Notes: a model not told the origin generated them from the letters alone. Positions 16,589 to 25,754 are shown, numbered from the stretch's first letter. The stretch is 54,209 nt of DNA from an uncultured Alistipes sp. (GCA_900544195.1 UQUJ01000013.1:1-54209); one strand, 5' to 3'. Numbers and translations: made by a program.

Positions 16589-17509
16589 ATGAAGATATTA
16601 GTCGCAACACAGAAGCCTTTCTCAGCGGCGGCTGTCGCCGGGATCAAGGAGATTGTCACCGCGGCAGGACACGAGTTCGCCGCTCTTGAGAAATACGCCG
16701 ACGCTTCGGAGCTCATCGCCGCCGTCGCTGACGTGGACGCTCTTATCATCCGTTCCGACAAAGTCACAGCCGAAGTGCTTGACGCTGCGAAACAGTTGAA
16801 GATCGTTGTCCGTGCCGGAGCCGGTTATGACAACGTTGACCTCGCCGCGGCGACCGCGCACAACGTGGTCGTCATGAACACTCCGGGACAGAACTCCAAC
16901 GCTGTCGCCGAGCTTGCCATCGCCATGATGATCTATATGTGCCGCAACCAGTTCACCCCTGCCACGGGATCCGAGATCCAGGGTAAGAAGGTCGGCATCC
17001 AGGCTTTCGGCAACGTCGGCCGTCTGGTCGGCAAGAAGGCCGAGGCTCTTGGAATGAGTGTTATGGCCATCGACCCGTTCATTCCTGCGGAGAAGATCCG
17101 TGAGGCCGGAGCGGAGCCAGCCGATTCGCTTGAGCATATGTACGCATCCTGCGACTTCATCTCCGTGCATATTCCTGCCACTCCTCAGACCATCGGTTCG
17201 ATCGGTTATGACCTGATCACCAAGATGCCTAAGGGTGCCTGTCTGGTGAACACCGCCCGCAAGGAGGTCATCGACGAGGCCGGACTGGAGAAGGCTCTTG
17301 AGGAAAGGACTGATCTGAAATACATCACCGACGTGGCTCCGGACAACTACACCGCGTTGAAGGAGAAGTTCGGTGTGCGCATCTTCGCCACCCCTAAGAA
17401 GATGGGAGCGCAGACCGCCGAGGCGAATATGAACGCCGGCCTTGCTGCAGCACGCCAGATCGTGGACTTCTTCGCCACGGGCAACACACGTTTCCAGGTC
17501 AACAAGTAA
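16589..17509 (+). CDS. serA: D-3-phosphoglycerate dehydrogenase (short form)
   Basis: Oxidises 3-phosphoglycerate to 3-phosphohydroxypyruvate, the substrate of the neighbouring serC product. The 306-aa protein is the short form without a regulatory ACT domain. The NAD-binding Rossmann motif appears as VGIQAFGNVGRLVG (about 132-145), and the catalytic Arg/Glu/His positions lie in the usual order, although the C-terminal His motif is less typical. The gene lies 6 bases after serC. A related 2-hydroxyacid dehydrogenase role cannot be excluded, but the context argues for serine synthesis. Confidence 0.92.
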   Translation: MKILVATQKPFSAAAVAGIKEIVTAAGHEFAALEKYADASELIAAVADVDALIIRSDKVTAEVLDAAKQLKIVVRAGAGYDNVDLAAATAHNVVVMNTPGQNSNAVAELAIAMMIYMCRNQFTPATGSEIQGKKVGIQAFGNVGRLVGKKAEALGMSVMAIDPFIPAEKIREAGAEPADSLEHMYASCDFISVHIPATPQTIGSIGYDLITKMPKGACLVNTARKEVIDEAGLEKALEERTDLKYITDVAPDNYTALKEKFGVRIFATPKKMGAQTAEANMNAGLAAARQIVDFFATGNTRFQVNK

Positions 17510-17638
17510 TTCATGAATATTCAGATGGCACCCCTGCCTTTGCACCGGTGCCATCTATTTCAAAAGCAGTTCAGGTTGCCTGAAAGAGATTCATCCAGGC
17601 ACATTGGCATATTCATTCAACATTTTTCCAAGAATATT

Positions 17639-18880
17639 ATGGTAAGAGTAAAACCGTTCGCGGCGATCAGGCCGCCGAAAGATATTGTGACAGAGGTGGC
17701 CGCTCCGCCTTATGACGTGCTTAACTCCGAAGAGGCCAAGGAGATGGCCGGAGAGAAATCCCTCCTCCACATCACCAAGCCGGAGATCGACTTCAATCCC
17801 ATCCTTGAGGATCACGACCCTAAGGTCTATGACGAGGCCGTGAAGAATTTCAAGGAGTGGCAGAAGAAGGGTTGGCTCAGGCGCGACCCTAAGGAGTGCT
17901 ACTACGTCTATGCCCAGACCATGGAAGGCCGCACACAGTACGGACTCGTTCTCTGCGCCCACACGGATGACTACGCTTCCGGCAAGATCAAGAAGCACGA
18001 GCTCACCCGCAAGGACAAGGAGGATGACAGAATGGTTCACGTACGCATCCAGAACGCCAACATCGAGCCGGTGTTCTTCGCCTACAAGGACAACCACGTG
18101 CTGAACGAGATTGTGGCCCAGACCGTCAAGAAGGCTCCGGAGTACGATTTCATCGACGAGAACAAGTTCGGCCACAAGTTCTGGGTGATCGATGACGACA
18201 AGACCATCGACCAGATCACAAGACTGTTCCAGAACGATGTTGACGCTTTCTATGTTGCTGACGGTCACCACCGTACAGCAGCAGCTGCTCGTGTCGGAGC
18301 CGAGAAGAGGGCTCAGAACCCGAACCACACCGGAGACGAGGAGTACAACTTCTTTATGGCCGTGTGCTTCCCTGAGAGCCAGCTGAAGATTCTGGACTAC
18401 AACCGTGTCGTAAAGGATCTGAACGGCCTTTCCAAAGAACAGTTCATCGCCGCTCTTGAGGAGAACTTCACGGTCCGCGAGATGGGCGTGGAGATCTACC
18501 ATCCTGACCACCTGCACAACTTCTCGATGTATCTGGACGGCAAGTGGTACTCTCTGGAGGCCCTTCCTGGCAGGTACAACGACAAGGATCCGATCGGAGT
18601 TCTTGACGTGACCATCCTCTCGAACCTCGTGCTTGACAAAGTGCTTGGGATCAAGGATCTGCGCACGGACAAGAGGATTGATTTCGTTGGTGGTATCAGA
18701 GGCCTTGGCGAGCTGGGCCGCAGGGTTGACAGCGGTGAGATGAAGGTGGCTTTCGCCCTCTACCCAGTCTCGATGCAGCAGCTCATCGACATCGCCGACA
18801 CCGGCAACATCATGCCTCCGAAGACCACATGGTTCGAGCCGAAACTCCGTTCCGGCCTCGCCATCCACACTCTCGGATAG
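17639..18880 (+). CDS. DUF1015 protein
   Basis: A 413-aa protein of the DUF1015 family, whose function is not settled; it is often beside serA/serC in Bacteroidota, as here. Domain signatures include VKPFAAIRPPKDIV at the start, YYVYAQ, DGHHRTAAAARVG around residues 209-221 and NFFMAVCFP. I reject the longer frame from 17513 because the added 42 residues are unlike the family, and the family start MVRVKPF is at 17639. It is probably the third gene of the serC operon, 129 bases after serA. Confidence 0.88.
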   Translation: MVRVKPFAAIRPPKDIVTEVAAPPYDVLNSEEAKEMAGEKSLLHITKPEIDFNPILEDHDPKVYDEAVKNFKEWQKKGWLRRDPKECYYVYAQTMEGRTQYGLVLCAHTDDYASGKIKKHELTRKDKEDDRMVHVRIQNANIEPVFFAYKDNHVLNEIVAQTVKKAPEYDFIDENKFGHKFWVIDDDKTIDQITRLFQNDVDAFYVADGHHRTAAAARVGAEKRAQNPNHTGDEEYNFFMAVCFPESQLKILDYNRVVKDLNGLSKEQFIAALEENFTVREMGVEIYHPDHLHNFSMYLDGKWYSLEALPGRYNDKDPIGVLDVTILSNLVLDKVLGIKDLRTDKRIDFVGGIRGLGELGRRVDSGEMKVAFALYPVSMQQLIDIADTGNIMPPKTTWFEPKLRSGLAIHTLG

Positions 18881-18908
18881 AAGCATCACGACCTTCGGAG
18901 AGCCGAAC

Positions 18909-19028
18909 GGTCACTGAGCTTGCTTTGCAACCGGTCACTGAACCCGTCGAAGTGACCGCCGCAAGGCCAAGGGAAGTCACGGCCACTGACCAAATTTACT
19001 TTCCGGTCAATGAGCCTGTCGAAGTGAC
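18909..19028. repeat. REP cluster after DUF1015
   Basis: Two REPs in the same orientation: 18933-18957 (GGTCACTGAACCCGTCG then AAGTGACC) and 19005-19028 (GGTCAATGAGCCTGTCG then AAGTGAC). A partial GGTCACTGAGC lies at 18909. Each can fold through its GTCA/TGAC ends. They are 29 to 125 bases after the DUF1015 stop. Confidence 0.8.
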
Positions 19029-19137
19029 AGACGTCGGTATCATAGACACGACCAGCGATCGGCCACCAAAGCCAAACAGCATGGAACAGGCCTCGGCTCA
19101 CATGAAGGTCAACTAATTATGAATATCAAACTATGCG

Positions 19138-19170
19138 TTATCCTTCCGTCCTTTCCGGCGGAAGGATAAT
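19138..19170 (+). terminator. Terminator-like hairpin
   Basis: An 11-bp perfect stem (TTATCCTTCCG with CGGAAGGATAA) around a 10-base loop, followed by TCGTTTTTCG. It is the best candidate for the 3' end of the serC-serA-DUF1015 transcript, 258 bases past the last stop. Confidence 0.6.
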
Positions 19171-19316
19171 CGTTTTTCGCAGGTGCCTGATGAGTGAGCC
19201 GCCTCATCTGGTATAAGAGTCCGTTATTGATAACACACTCATATTCAGAAAAAAAGCCGATTCCCTTTGGTTGATTCCAGCCAAAGACTCAACGTTATTA
19301 GATTCATTTTCAGCAT

Positions 19317-19540
19317 ATTAATCGCCACCGATTGATTATCAATCAGTGCCACGTAAAGCATTGGTCAGATGCAATTTAACACTTCGTCTTAAGTGAGTCA
19401 ACACTAAAGGCAACATCTTAAGGTATTTGTTTCCAAAGTATTACACGTCACTCCTTGACAATCAACCAGTGCGGATTAAAGCATTGAATGTCAGATAACC
19501 AACGACATGCCTTTGGTTCAAACATACCGAAGACAAGTAA
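19317..19540 (+). repeat. Diverged family C units (two)
   Basis: Units at 19317-19380 and 19439-19540 share a layout: CAC, a small hairpin (for example TTGA...TCAA), AGTG, then a GTAAAGCATT-like block and CAGATAACC, with ACCGAAGACAA further on in the second. The hairpin arms differ in sequence between units but still pair. Similar units lie at 21009-21130, 25621-25725 and 45711-45810. Confidence 0.45.
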
Positions 19541-19758
19541 CTTTATCAATGATAGTCAGGGCATTACATCCCATGCCGAGACGAAAGAGTGAGGAACGGG
19601 GGTACCTCGTCTGAAAGATACAACTGATACTCCTGCCAAGACACAGTCTCAAACACAGCCCCTGATACATCTGATGAAATTCTTCCGGACTTATGTACTT
19701 TAGTAATGTCCGAAATATTAGTGATGCGCTAACTTTCGCATCTATGTCCGTAACTTAT

Positions 19759-19924
19759 TAAGAAGCTGTTTTGAATTGTTTGTTTGAAGGTTTGAGAGTG
19801 AAAAACTTCAGTTTCGACCGCTTCTTCCAAGGAAGATAGCGGTGCTATCTGACTGAAGAAGCGGGAAGAAAATGAAGATTTTTCACCTCAAAGAACATTT
19901 CAAACAATTCAAAACAGCTTCTTA
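19759..19924 (+). repeat. Family B palindromic element, copy B1
   Basis: A 166-base near-palindrome with terminal inverted repeats starting TAAGAAGCTGTTTTGAATTG and its mirror. The apex, read on minus, is TCAGTCA, stem GATAGC, loop ACC, stem GCTATC, TTCCTT (19829-19856). It is almost identical, in the opposite orientation, to B2 (52210-52376), which suggests recent copying. It lies 134 bases before the RAYT gene. Confidence 0.9.
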
Positions 19925-20058
19925 GGCCTTTCGACATAATAAAGATTCATCTATATGTTAAGCGCAAGCCTAAAATGCCTGGTCCGAATTCTTTTGGAGT
20001 TCTACTGATAAATGCCTATCTTGTCACAAACATATTGACCAACTTAAATTATTGAATT

Positions 20059-21009
20059 ATGGCTCGTTTGAGGCGAATGATTTATCAGAAGGGTGCGGTC
20101 GGGCATATCTTCCAGAGAGCACGGTCCGGATTCGTGGTGTTCTACAGCGTGAAGGACTCGCTGGTTTTCTTTACGATGTTCTCTTTGACTGCGGCCAAGC
20201 ATAGGATCCGTGTGCTGGGGCTTTGCTTGATGTACAATCATATTCATGTACTGGTCGAGGCTGAGGATCACAAAACTATCGCGAGGTTCATGCAGGAACT
20301 ATGCTCAAAATTCTCAAAGACTTACAACATCAGACATGGATTAAAGGGGAGTTTGCTTTCCACTTACGGGCTGTCCAACAAACGAGGCGGCAAGCAGGCC
20401 AGAACCTCACTCGCCTACCTCTACAACAACCCGGTTGAGGACCGTATCTGCAAGCGGGCGAAAGACTGGCGTTGGAATTTCCTAGTCTATGCGGAATCTG
20501 ACCATCCATATTCAGACAAGCTCATCCCTCGTGAAGCATCTGTAAGTATGAGAAAAGCACTTTCGAGAGTAAGGATGCTACATGCACACGGCAGACCGCT
20601 TTCGTACGAAGTGCTTGATGACTTGTTCCTTTCGCTGAATGTAAGCGAGAAGAAACAGCTTATTGATTTCATTGTAAGGGAATATTCAGTCATTGATTTC
20701 AAACGTGTGATCAGTTACTATGGAAGTTATAGGAATATGCTGACCGCTTTCAGCAGCAACACAGGCAGTGAATATGACATCAGGGAGCCACACGATCCTT
20801 ATTCTGGTGCCGACTACAAGAAGATGACACACCATCTGGCGGCAGACGGGCGGTTTTCAGGCATCGAGGATGTGCTGAGACTCCAAGCAGAGGAGCGCAT
20901 CGCCTACCTCAACGAGCTCATCAGCCGCTGTGGAGTCAGCATTGAGCACGCGCGGAAATTCCTGCGGATTGAGGCGGTGGAGGATAAAACACTGAAACAC
21001 AGAAGATAA
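20059..21009 (+). CDS. REP-associated tyrosine transposase (RAYT, IS200-like Y1 family)
   Basis: A 316-aa single-strand DNA transposase-like protein. The HUH metal motif is YNHIHVLVE (HIH at 61-63), and the catalytic tyrosine is probably Tyr120 in AYLYNNPVED, aligned with the YxxxNP motif of TnpA-REP proteins. Residues from about 190 form a helical C-terminal domain ending with an ELISRCGVSIEHARKFL segment that looks like a DNA-binding helix-turn-helix. Proteins of this family mobilise or process REP palindromes. Palindromic B elements flank the gene (B1 upstream, half-copy B3 downstream) and REPs are dense nearby. The frame is intact. Codon use is more A/T-rich than in neighbouring housekeeping genes. 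Confidence 0.9.
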   Translation: MARLRRMIYQKGAVGHIFQRARSGFVVFYSVKDSLVFFTMFSLTAAKHRIRVLGLCLMYNHIHVLVEAEDHKTIARFMQELCSKFSKTYNIRHGLKGSLLSTYGLSNKRGGKQARTSLAYLYNNPVEDRICKRAKDWRWNFLVYAESDHPYSDKLIPREASVSMRKALSRVRMLHAHGRPLSYEVLDDLFLSLNVSEKKQLIDFIVREYSVIDFKRVISYYGSYRNMLTAFSSNTGSEYDIREPHDPYSGADYKKMTHHLAADGRFSGIEDVLRLQAEERIAYLNELISRCGVSIEHARKFLRIEAVEDKTLKHRR

Positions 21010-21130
21010 GCAGATAACCTTCGGTGCTTACAAGCAGAAGGCCATGCCCTAAAGTTCTGAAAATCAAGGTTATACACGTCACCAGTTGGCTATCAGTAAG
21101 TGATGCGTAAAACATTCTGAACAAAGCAAA
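21009..21130 (+). repeat. Diverged family C unit
   Basis: Starts at the RAYT stop with AAGCAGATAACC, then includes CACGTCACC, a weak hairpin, AGTGATGCGTAAAACATT. It shares the order CAC / hairpin / AGTG / GTAAA-CATT with the other C units but only short blocks are identical. Confidence 0.4.
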
Positions 21131-21236
21131 TAGATTCTTATCTTTAGTGCAAGTCCACTAAAGGTCACCGCTTAAGCTATTACCAAACAAGACGTTAATC
21201 TTCACAAAGTCAGCGGCAGGAGTAACATATTGCGTC

Positions 21237-21270
21237 TTAGAAGCTGTACTGGATTGCTTGTTTGAAGGTT
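21237..21270 (+). repeat. Family B half-element B3
   Basis: TTAGAAGCTGTACTGGATTG followed by CTTGTTTGAAGGTT resembles one end of B1 with a few changes. The rest of a B element is missing; the sequence that follows (to about 21400) forms other hairpins. With B1 it brackets the RAYT gene. Confidence 0.6.
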
Positions 21271-21456
21271 ATGGACAAGCTTTTTCCCTGCTGCTCACCT
21301 CGGCGATCCGAACAAGTTCGTTCCTTCCACGGAACTTGCCCTGAGGCTCTCAGCATTTTCGGGAAGACGGTCAACGAGTTGTTCTCGTTGTGAGGAACAG
21401 AGACGATGCCGGCATATTCTTGTTGGATAAGGCAGAGTTTACGAGGAATATTTATT

Positions 21457-21464
21457 AATTTTGC
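21457..21464 (+). promoter_or_regulatory. -7 box upstream of first deoxynucleoside kinase
   Basis: TAATTTTG fits TAnnTTTG and lies 97 bases before the start codon. No good TTTG is seen at the right distance upstream, so this is only a partial match. Confidence 0.4.
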
Positions 21465-21561
21465 ACTGCGTCTCTTCGGCAGGTATGGAATCATATCGAA
21501 AAGATTTGATGATCTTTGCAACAAGAGGTAGCGAGAAGACTGAACAAAACACACAAAGGAC

Positions 21562-22197
21562 ATGCACATCGCGATAGCAGGCAACATAGGCAGTGGCAAG
21601 ACCACGCTGACAAAGATGCTGGCAGCCCATTACGGCTGGACTCCAAAGTTCGAATCGGTTGACTTCAACCCTTATCTTTCAGACTTTTACGCGGACATGG
21701 AGCGTTGGTCGTTCAACCTCCAGGTATATTTTCTGAACAAGAGGTTCAAGGATGTCGTGGACATCTCAAGATGCAGCGATGTCATCATCCAGGACAGGAC
21801 AATCTACGAGGACGCGCGCATATTCGCCCCGAACCTTCACGATATGGGATTGATGAGCACCCGCGATTTCGAAAACTACTCGGATCTCTTCGACCTTATG
21901 ATGTCGCTGGTCAGCAAGCCGGACCTTCTGATCTACCTGAAATCCACCATTCCTAATCTGGTGGCGCAGATTCAGAAGAGAGGCAGGGAATATGAAAGCA
22001 GCATCCGCATCGACTATCTTACGGGCCTCAACAAGCGCTACGACGACTGGATCTCCAAATATGACGGGCATCTTCTGGTCATCGATGTGGACAACATCAA
22101 GTTTGAGAACCGTCCGGAGGACTTCCAGACCGTCACCGACAAGATAGACGCCGAACTTTTCGGACTGTTCCCGGAGGTCAGACAGATTGATGAATAA
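21562..22197 (+). CDS. Deoxynucleoside kinase (copy 1)
   Basis: A 211-aa salvage kinase that should phosphorylate a deoxynucleoside with ATP. It starts directly with the P-loop GNIGSGKT (residues 7-14), has the family motif QDRTIYEDARIF, and a C-terminal region with RGREYESSIRIDYL like the lid of dNK-family enzymes. A paralogue with about 60 % identity is at 26418-27041. In related bacteria such pairs act on deoxyadenosine and deoxyguanosine, but which copy does which is not visible here. The gene stands alone; element A4 starts 5 bases past its stop. Confidence 0.92.
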   Translation: MHIAIAGNIGSGKTTLTKMLAAHYGWTPKFESVDFNPYLSDFYADMERWSFNLQVYFLNKRFKDVVDISRCSDVIIQDRTIYEDARIFAPNLHDMGLMSTRDFENYSDLFDLMMSLVSKPDLLIYLKSTIPNLVAQIQKRGREYESSIRIDYLTGLNKRYDDWISKYDGHLLVIDVDNIKFENRPEDFQTVTDKIDAELFGLFPEVRQIDE

Positions 22198-22201
22198 TGA
22201 C

Positions 22202-22366
22202 TTAGTAAGCGTTAAAAAATAACTTGAACAATTTGTATATCTTTATGGTCTATATTTCTTTTCTCATCAGTCATGTGCCACCGGCACACTCCTTCTTCCA
22301 AAAGAAATCTATTCTCATAAATCTGACACAAAATTTAGTTCAACTTATTTTTTAATGATTACTTAA
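22202..22366 (+). repeat. Family A palindromic element, copy A4
   Basis: A 165-base element, 5 bases after the kinase stop. Ends are TTAGTAAGCGTTAAAAAATA and the mirror ending ATTACTTAA. The core TCAGTCA (22267-22273), TGTGCC, ACC, GGCACA, CTCCTT is identical to A2 and A3, but the outer arms differ from those and match A1. The outer arms therefore form two subfamilies (A1/A4 and A2/A3). Confidence 0.85.
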
Positions 22367-22422
22367 CGGCAAGGAATAAACTGCCGCTGTTTTGGCAAAG
22401 ATAATTTTAACGATTACATAGT

Positions 22423-24327
22423 ATGTCAGCTACAAGACCGACAATCATCGAGTTCGTGGAGAAATATACCCACGAATACTCTACGCACGTGTTCCTCCGC
22501 GAGAAAGTGGATGAAAAGTGGACCGAGACATCATTCGAGCAGACCCGCAAGGAAGGCTACCGCATCGCGGCCGGCCTGATGGCCATGGGACTCAACAAGG
22601 GCGAGAGGGTCTCTCTCCTTTCAGAGGGAAGGAACATGTGGATCCTTTCCGAGTTGGGAATCCTCTACGCCGGCGGCGTGAGCGTTCCGCTCTCCATCAA
22701 GCTCGAGGAAAGCAATGACCTGACTTTCAGGATCCAGCATTCCGAGTCCAGGTTCGTGATCGTTTCCGGACAGCAACTCCCGAAGATCCGCAGGATAATC
22801 TCACAGCTGGACTGCGTGGAGAAGGTCATCGTGCTGGATAATATTCCTGCGGCTAACGCCAAGGAGGTCTCGATGGAATGGGTTCAGGCTCTCGGCGACA
22901 GCTACCTGTTCGGTCACAAGGCCGAGTTCGAGGAGCGTTACAAGTCTGTGGAGCCAGACGATTACGCCACAATCAGCTATACTTCCGGAACAACAGCCGA
23001 CCCTAAGGGCGTTCTTCTTACGCATCGCAACTACACTGCCAACGTTGAGCAGGCTCATTCCGTGATCGGAGTCAAGCCTGATTCCACGATGCTCATCATC
23101 CTGCCTCTTGACCACTGCTTCGCGCACGTGGCCGGATTCTACACGATGATGTCCTATTGCAGCAGCATCGCCACCGTGCCTGTCGGAGCCAATCCGCTCG
23201 CCACACTCAGGAATATTCCTATAGCGATCAAGGAGATCCGTCCGCACGTGATGCTGTCCGTTCCAGCGCTTGCCCGTAACTTCAAGAAGAATGTCGAAAC
23301 CACCATCCACAAGCAGGGACCGAAGGTCGAGAAACTCTACAACTACGCCCTCAACCTCGCGATCTCCTACAACAAGGAATATTACAACCGTGGCGGCATC
23401 CTTCAGCTTTGGAAGAAGCCGTTGATGGCCTTGTTCGACAAGATCATATTCAAGAAGGTCCGTGAGGGATTCGGTGGCAGGATGGAGTTCTTTGTCGGAG
23501 GAGGCGCGCTTCTGGACATCGAGCTTCAGAGATATTTCTGCGCCATCGGCATTCCTATGTTCCAAGGCTACGGCGTGTCCGAGGCGACCCCTATCATCTC
23601 CGCCAACTCGACCGGCCATGCGATGTTCGGCTCTTCGGGCCGTGTCGTGAAGCCGCTTGACATCAAGATCTGCGACGACAACGGCAAGGAGGTTCCGCTC
23701 CGCACGAAGGGCGAGATCGTGGTGCGCGGCGAGAATGTGATGGCCGGCTACTGGAAGAATCCACAAGGCACTGCCGAGGCTCTCCGTGACGGCTGGCTGC
23801 ACACCGGCGACATGGGCTACATGTATGATTCTGAATATCTTTACGTGGTGGGCCGCTTCAAGTCCCTGCTGATCTCATCCGACGGCGAGAAATACAGTCC
23901 GGAAGGCTTCGAGGATTCCCTGACCGATGGCTCGAAGTACATCGAGCAGGTCATCCTGCACAACAACCAGGACCCATACACCATCGTCCTGATCGTTCCG
24001 GCTAAGGACGCTCTTAAGGAATATGTTTCCTCAAAGGGTTTGGATCCTACGTCGCGTGAAGGTAAGGAAGCGATGCTGAAGAAGATTCAGGAGGAGATTG
24101 ATTCCTACAGGAAGGGTGGCTCGCATGAGGGCATGTTCCCGGAGAGGTGGCTGCCGGCCGCCGTGGCTGTGCTGCCTGAGCCATTCACCGAGCAGAACGG
24201 CCTGGTGAACAGCACGATGAAGATTGTCCGCGGCAAGGTCGAGAAGCATTATGCTGACCGCATCGAGTACGCCTACACCGCCGAGGGCAAGAACCTCCTC
24301 AACGAGAAGAACATCGCAAGCCTTTAG
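22423..24327 (+). CDS. Long-chain acyl-CoA synthetase (AMP-forming)
   Basis: A 634-aa adenylate-forming enzyme of the FAA1/FadD group that activates long-chain fatty acids as acyl-CoA. The AMP-binding signature YTSGTTADPKG is at residues 186-196. GYGVSEATP and the GWLHTGDMGYM motif with the conserved Asp follow, and the C-terminal lid includes SSDGEKYSPEG. No signal peptide; it probably works at the inner face of the membrane. The exact substrate cannot be read from sequence. The gene has its own leader after element A4. The galactanase gene follows after 43 bases. Confidence 0.93.
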   Translation: MSATRPTIIEFVEKYTHEYSTHVFLREKVDEKWTETSFEQTRKEGYRIAAGLMAMGLNKGERVSLLSEGRNMWILSELGILYAGGVSVPLSIKLEESNDLTFRIQHSESRFVIVSGQQLPKIRRIISQLDCVEKVIVLDNIPAANAKEVSMEWVQALGDSYLFGHKAEFEERYKSVEPDDYATISYTSGTTADPKGVLLTHRNYTANVEQAHSVIGVKPDSTMLIILPLDHCFAHVAGFYTMMSYCSSIATVPVGANPLATLRNIPIAIKEIRPHVMLSVPALARNFKKNVETTIHKQGPKVEKLYNYALNLAISYNKEYYNRGGILQLWKKPLMALFDKIIFKKVREGFGGRMEFFVGGGALLDIELQRYFCAIGIPMFQGYGVSEATPIISANSTGHAMFGSSGRVVKPLDIKICDDNGKEVPLRTKGEIVVRGENVMAGYWKNPQGTAEALRDGWLHTGDMGYMYDSEYLYVVGRFKSLLISSDGEKYSPEGFEDSLTDGSKYIEQVILHNNQDPYTIVLIVPAKDALKEYVSSKGLDPTSREGKEAMLKKIQEEIDSYRKGGSHEGMFPERWLPAAVAVLPEPFTEQNGLVNSTMKIVRGKVEKHYADRIEYAYTAEGKNLLNEKNIASL

Positions 24328-24370
24328 TGGCCGTCCCGGTCACCGGATCTTTTGAAGGACGTTACGCTGC

Positions 24371-25537
24371 ATGAGTACATTATATTCACGTCTTGCTACA
24401 TTGGCCGCATTGGCATTTGCGGTTTCCTCCCTGTTTGTCGGCTGCGGTGGATCCGGAGGCAATCAGAAAGACGAACCGGATGCGCCTTCTGTGGACGAAG
24501 TGGCGTTCGCACGGGGTGCGGATGTCAGCTGGGCTTCGGAGATGGAATATGATATGGAGCATAATCCGGCCAGAATCAATGGCTCGGCCTTCAAGGATTC
24601 CAAAGGGAACACCGGACTTTATCCTGTCTTGAAGGCGGCCGGGATCAACGCCATACGCCTTCGTGTCTGGGTGAAGCCTGAGGATCCGAACGGCTGGAGT
24701 GGCAAGGACGATGTCGTGAATATGGCCAAACGGGCCGCCGAGGCCGGAATGTCGGTGATGATTGATTTCCACTACAGCGATTTCTTCGCTGATCCGAGTC
24801 GTCAGAATACTCCCGCCGAGTGGGCTGGCCTGGATCTGAAAGGCCTTTCCGCCAAGGTCGCCGAGCACACCAAGGATGTTCTGACCGCCTTGAAGTCCGC
24901 AGGAGTCACTCCGCATTGGGTGCAGGTCGGCAACGAGACCCGACCGGGAATGCTCTGGGAGACCGGACGGCTCTATAACGACAAAGGAGATATTCCGGGA
25001 GGTTGGTCAAACTATGCCGCCCTCACCACGGCAGGCTATGACGCTGTCAAATCCGTGTTCCCTGACGCTCAGGTGATTGTCCACATCGACAATGCCTATC
25101 AGGACAACACCTGGTTCTTTGACAAACTCAAAGCCGCTGGCGGCAAGTTCGACATGATCGGCCTTTCGCACTATCCGATGACCAATTCCGGGATGACATG
25201 GAAGGCCATGAACTCCTCCGCCATCCTGAACATCAAGACATTGGCTGCGAAATATGGCTGCAAGGTGATGGTCTGCGAGATCGGCGTGAGGGACACAGCC
25301 TCTGACCTTGCGGTCTCTACACAGTGCATAACCGAATTTATGAGCTCGGTTAAGTCCCTGTCCGTCTGCGCCGGTGTGTTCTACTGGGAGCCTCAGGTTG
25401 ACGGCAAGTGGAAGCCATCCATCTACGAAAAATCTGACCGCAACTTGGGAGCATACAGCATGGGTGCATTTACTTCCGACGGCTCTACATTCTCCCCAAC
25501 ATCTATCCTATCTGCATTCGGAAGCGGTGATTCGTAA
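24371..25537 (+). CDS. Arabinogalactan endo-beta-1,4-galactanase (GH53), lipoprotein
   Basis: A 388-aa glycoside hydrolase that should cut beta-1,4-galactan side chains of pectin. It begins with a lipoprotein leader (lipobox LFVGC, Cys25) and a short flexible linker, so it is likely surface-attached. The GH53 barrel follows: FARGADVSWASEMEYD, AIRLRVWV, VQVGNETRPGMLW with acid/base Glu189, and MVCEIGVRD with nucleophile Glu303. No SusC/SusD pair is near, so this is not a complete polysaccharide utilisation locus. The released galactose would suit the aldose epimerase at 1251, but the link is only suggestive. Confidence 0.93.
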   Translation: MSTLYSRLATLAALAFAVSSLFVGCGGSGGNQKDEPDAPSVDEVAFARGADVSWASEMEYDMEHNPARINGSAFKDSKGNTGLYPVLKAAGINAIRLRVWVKPEDPNGWSGKDDVVNMAKRAAEAGMSVMIDFHYSDFFADPSRQNTPAEWAGLDLKGLSAKVAEHTKDVLTALKSAGVTPHWVQVGNETRPGMLWETGRLYNDKGDIPGGWSNYAALTTAGYDAVKSVFPDAQVIVHIDNAYQDNTWFFDKLKAAGGKFDMIGLSHYPMTNSGMTWKAMNSSAILNIKTLAAKYGCKVMVCEIGVRDTASDLAVSTQCITEFMSSVKSLSVCAGVFYWEPQVDGKWKPSIYEKSDRNLGAYSMGAFTSDGSTFSPTSILSAFGSGDS

Positions 25538-25620
25538 GTCATTGTCCGCATGCACTTTAATCATTTGTCTTTGGTCTGAAAACACTGAAGCCGAGACCTT
25601 TACAGTCTGGCAATAAGCAC

Positions 25621-25725
25621 ATTATGCACCACTCCCTGAATGTCAAGGAGTGGTACGTAATATATTATTTAGCAAGCAGATAGCCTTATTTCTTCAGAGC
25701 CAATCTACCGAAGACAAACACCTAA
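25621..25725 (+). repeat. Diverged family C unit
   Basis: Contains ACCACTCC / GGAGTGGT as a perfect hairpin, then ACGTAATATATT, CAAGCAGATAGCC and ACCGAAGACAA. The order of blocks equals that of the unit at 19439-19540. Confidence 0.45.
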
Positions 25726-25754
25726 TTCCTTGGCCTCATGCACCTTATGCAAGT

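Larger units (their letters stand above)
18881..20058. other. Repeat-filled intergenic region before the RAYT gene
   Basis: About 1.2 kb without a convincing gene. In order it holds two REPs and fragments (18909-19028), a terminator hairpin (19138-19170), two diverged family C units (19317-19380 and 19439-19540), several small hairpins and element B1 (19759-19924). The short frame across the REPs encodes TEPVEVT-type peptides and is REP-derived rather than a gene. Confidence 0.65.

Noticed and set aside
17591..18889. 432-codon minus-strand frame rich in Val and Leu
   Set aside because: Antisense to DUF1015 along its full length; typical shadow frame.
18829..19116. 95-codon frame containing two PVEVT peptides
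   Set aside because: Overlaps the end of DUF1015 and consists mostly of REP sequence, which gives this peptide wherever it is open.
19561..19610. GAGACGA...TCGTCT inverted repeat as terminator
   Set aside because: The loop is long, the stem short, and no T-run follows.
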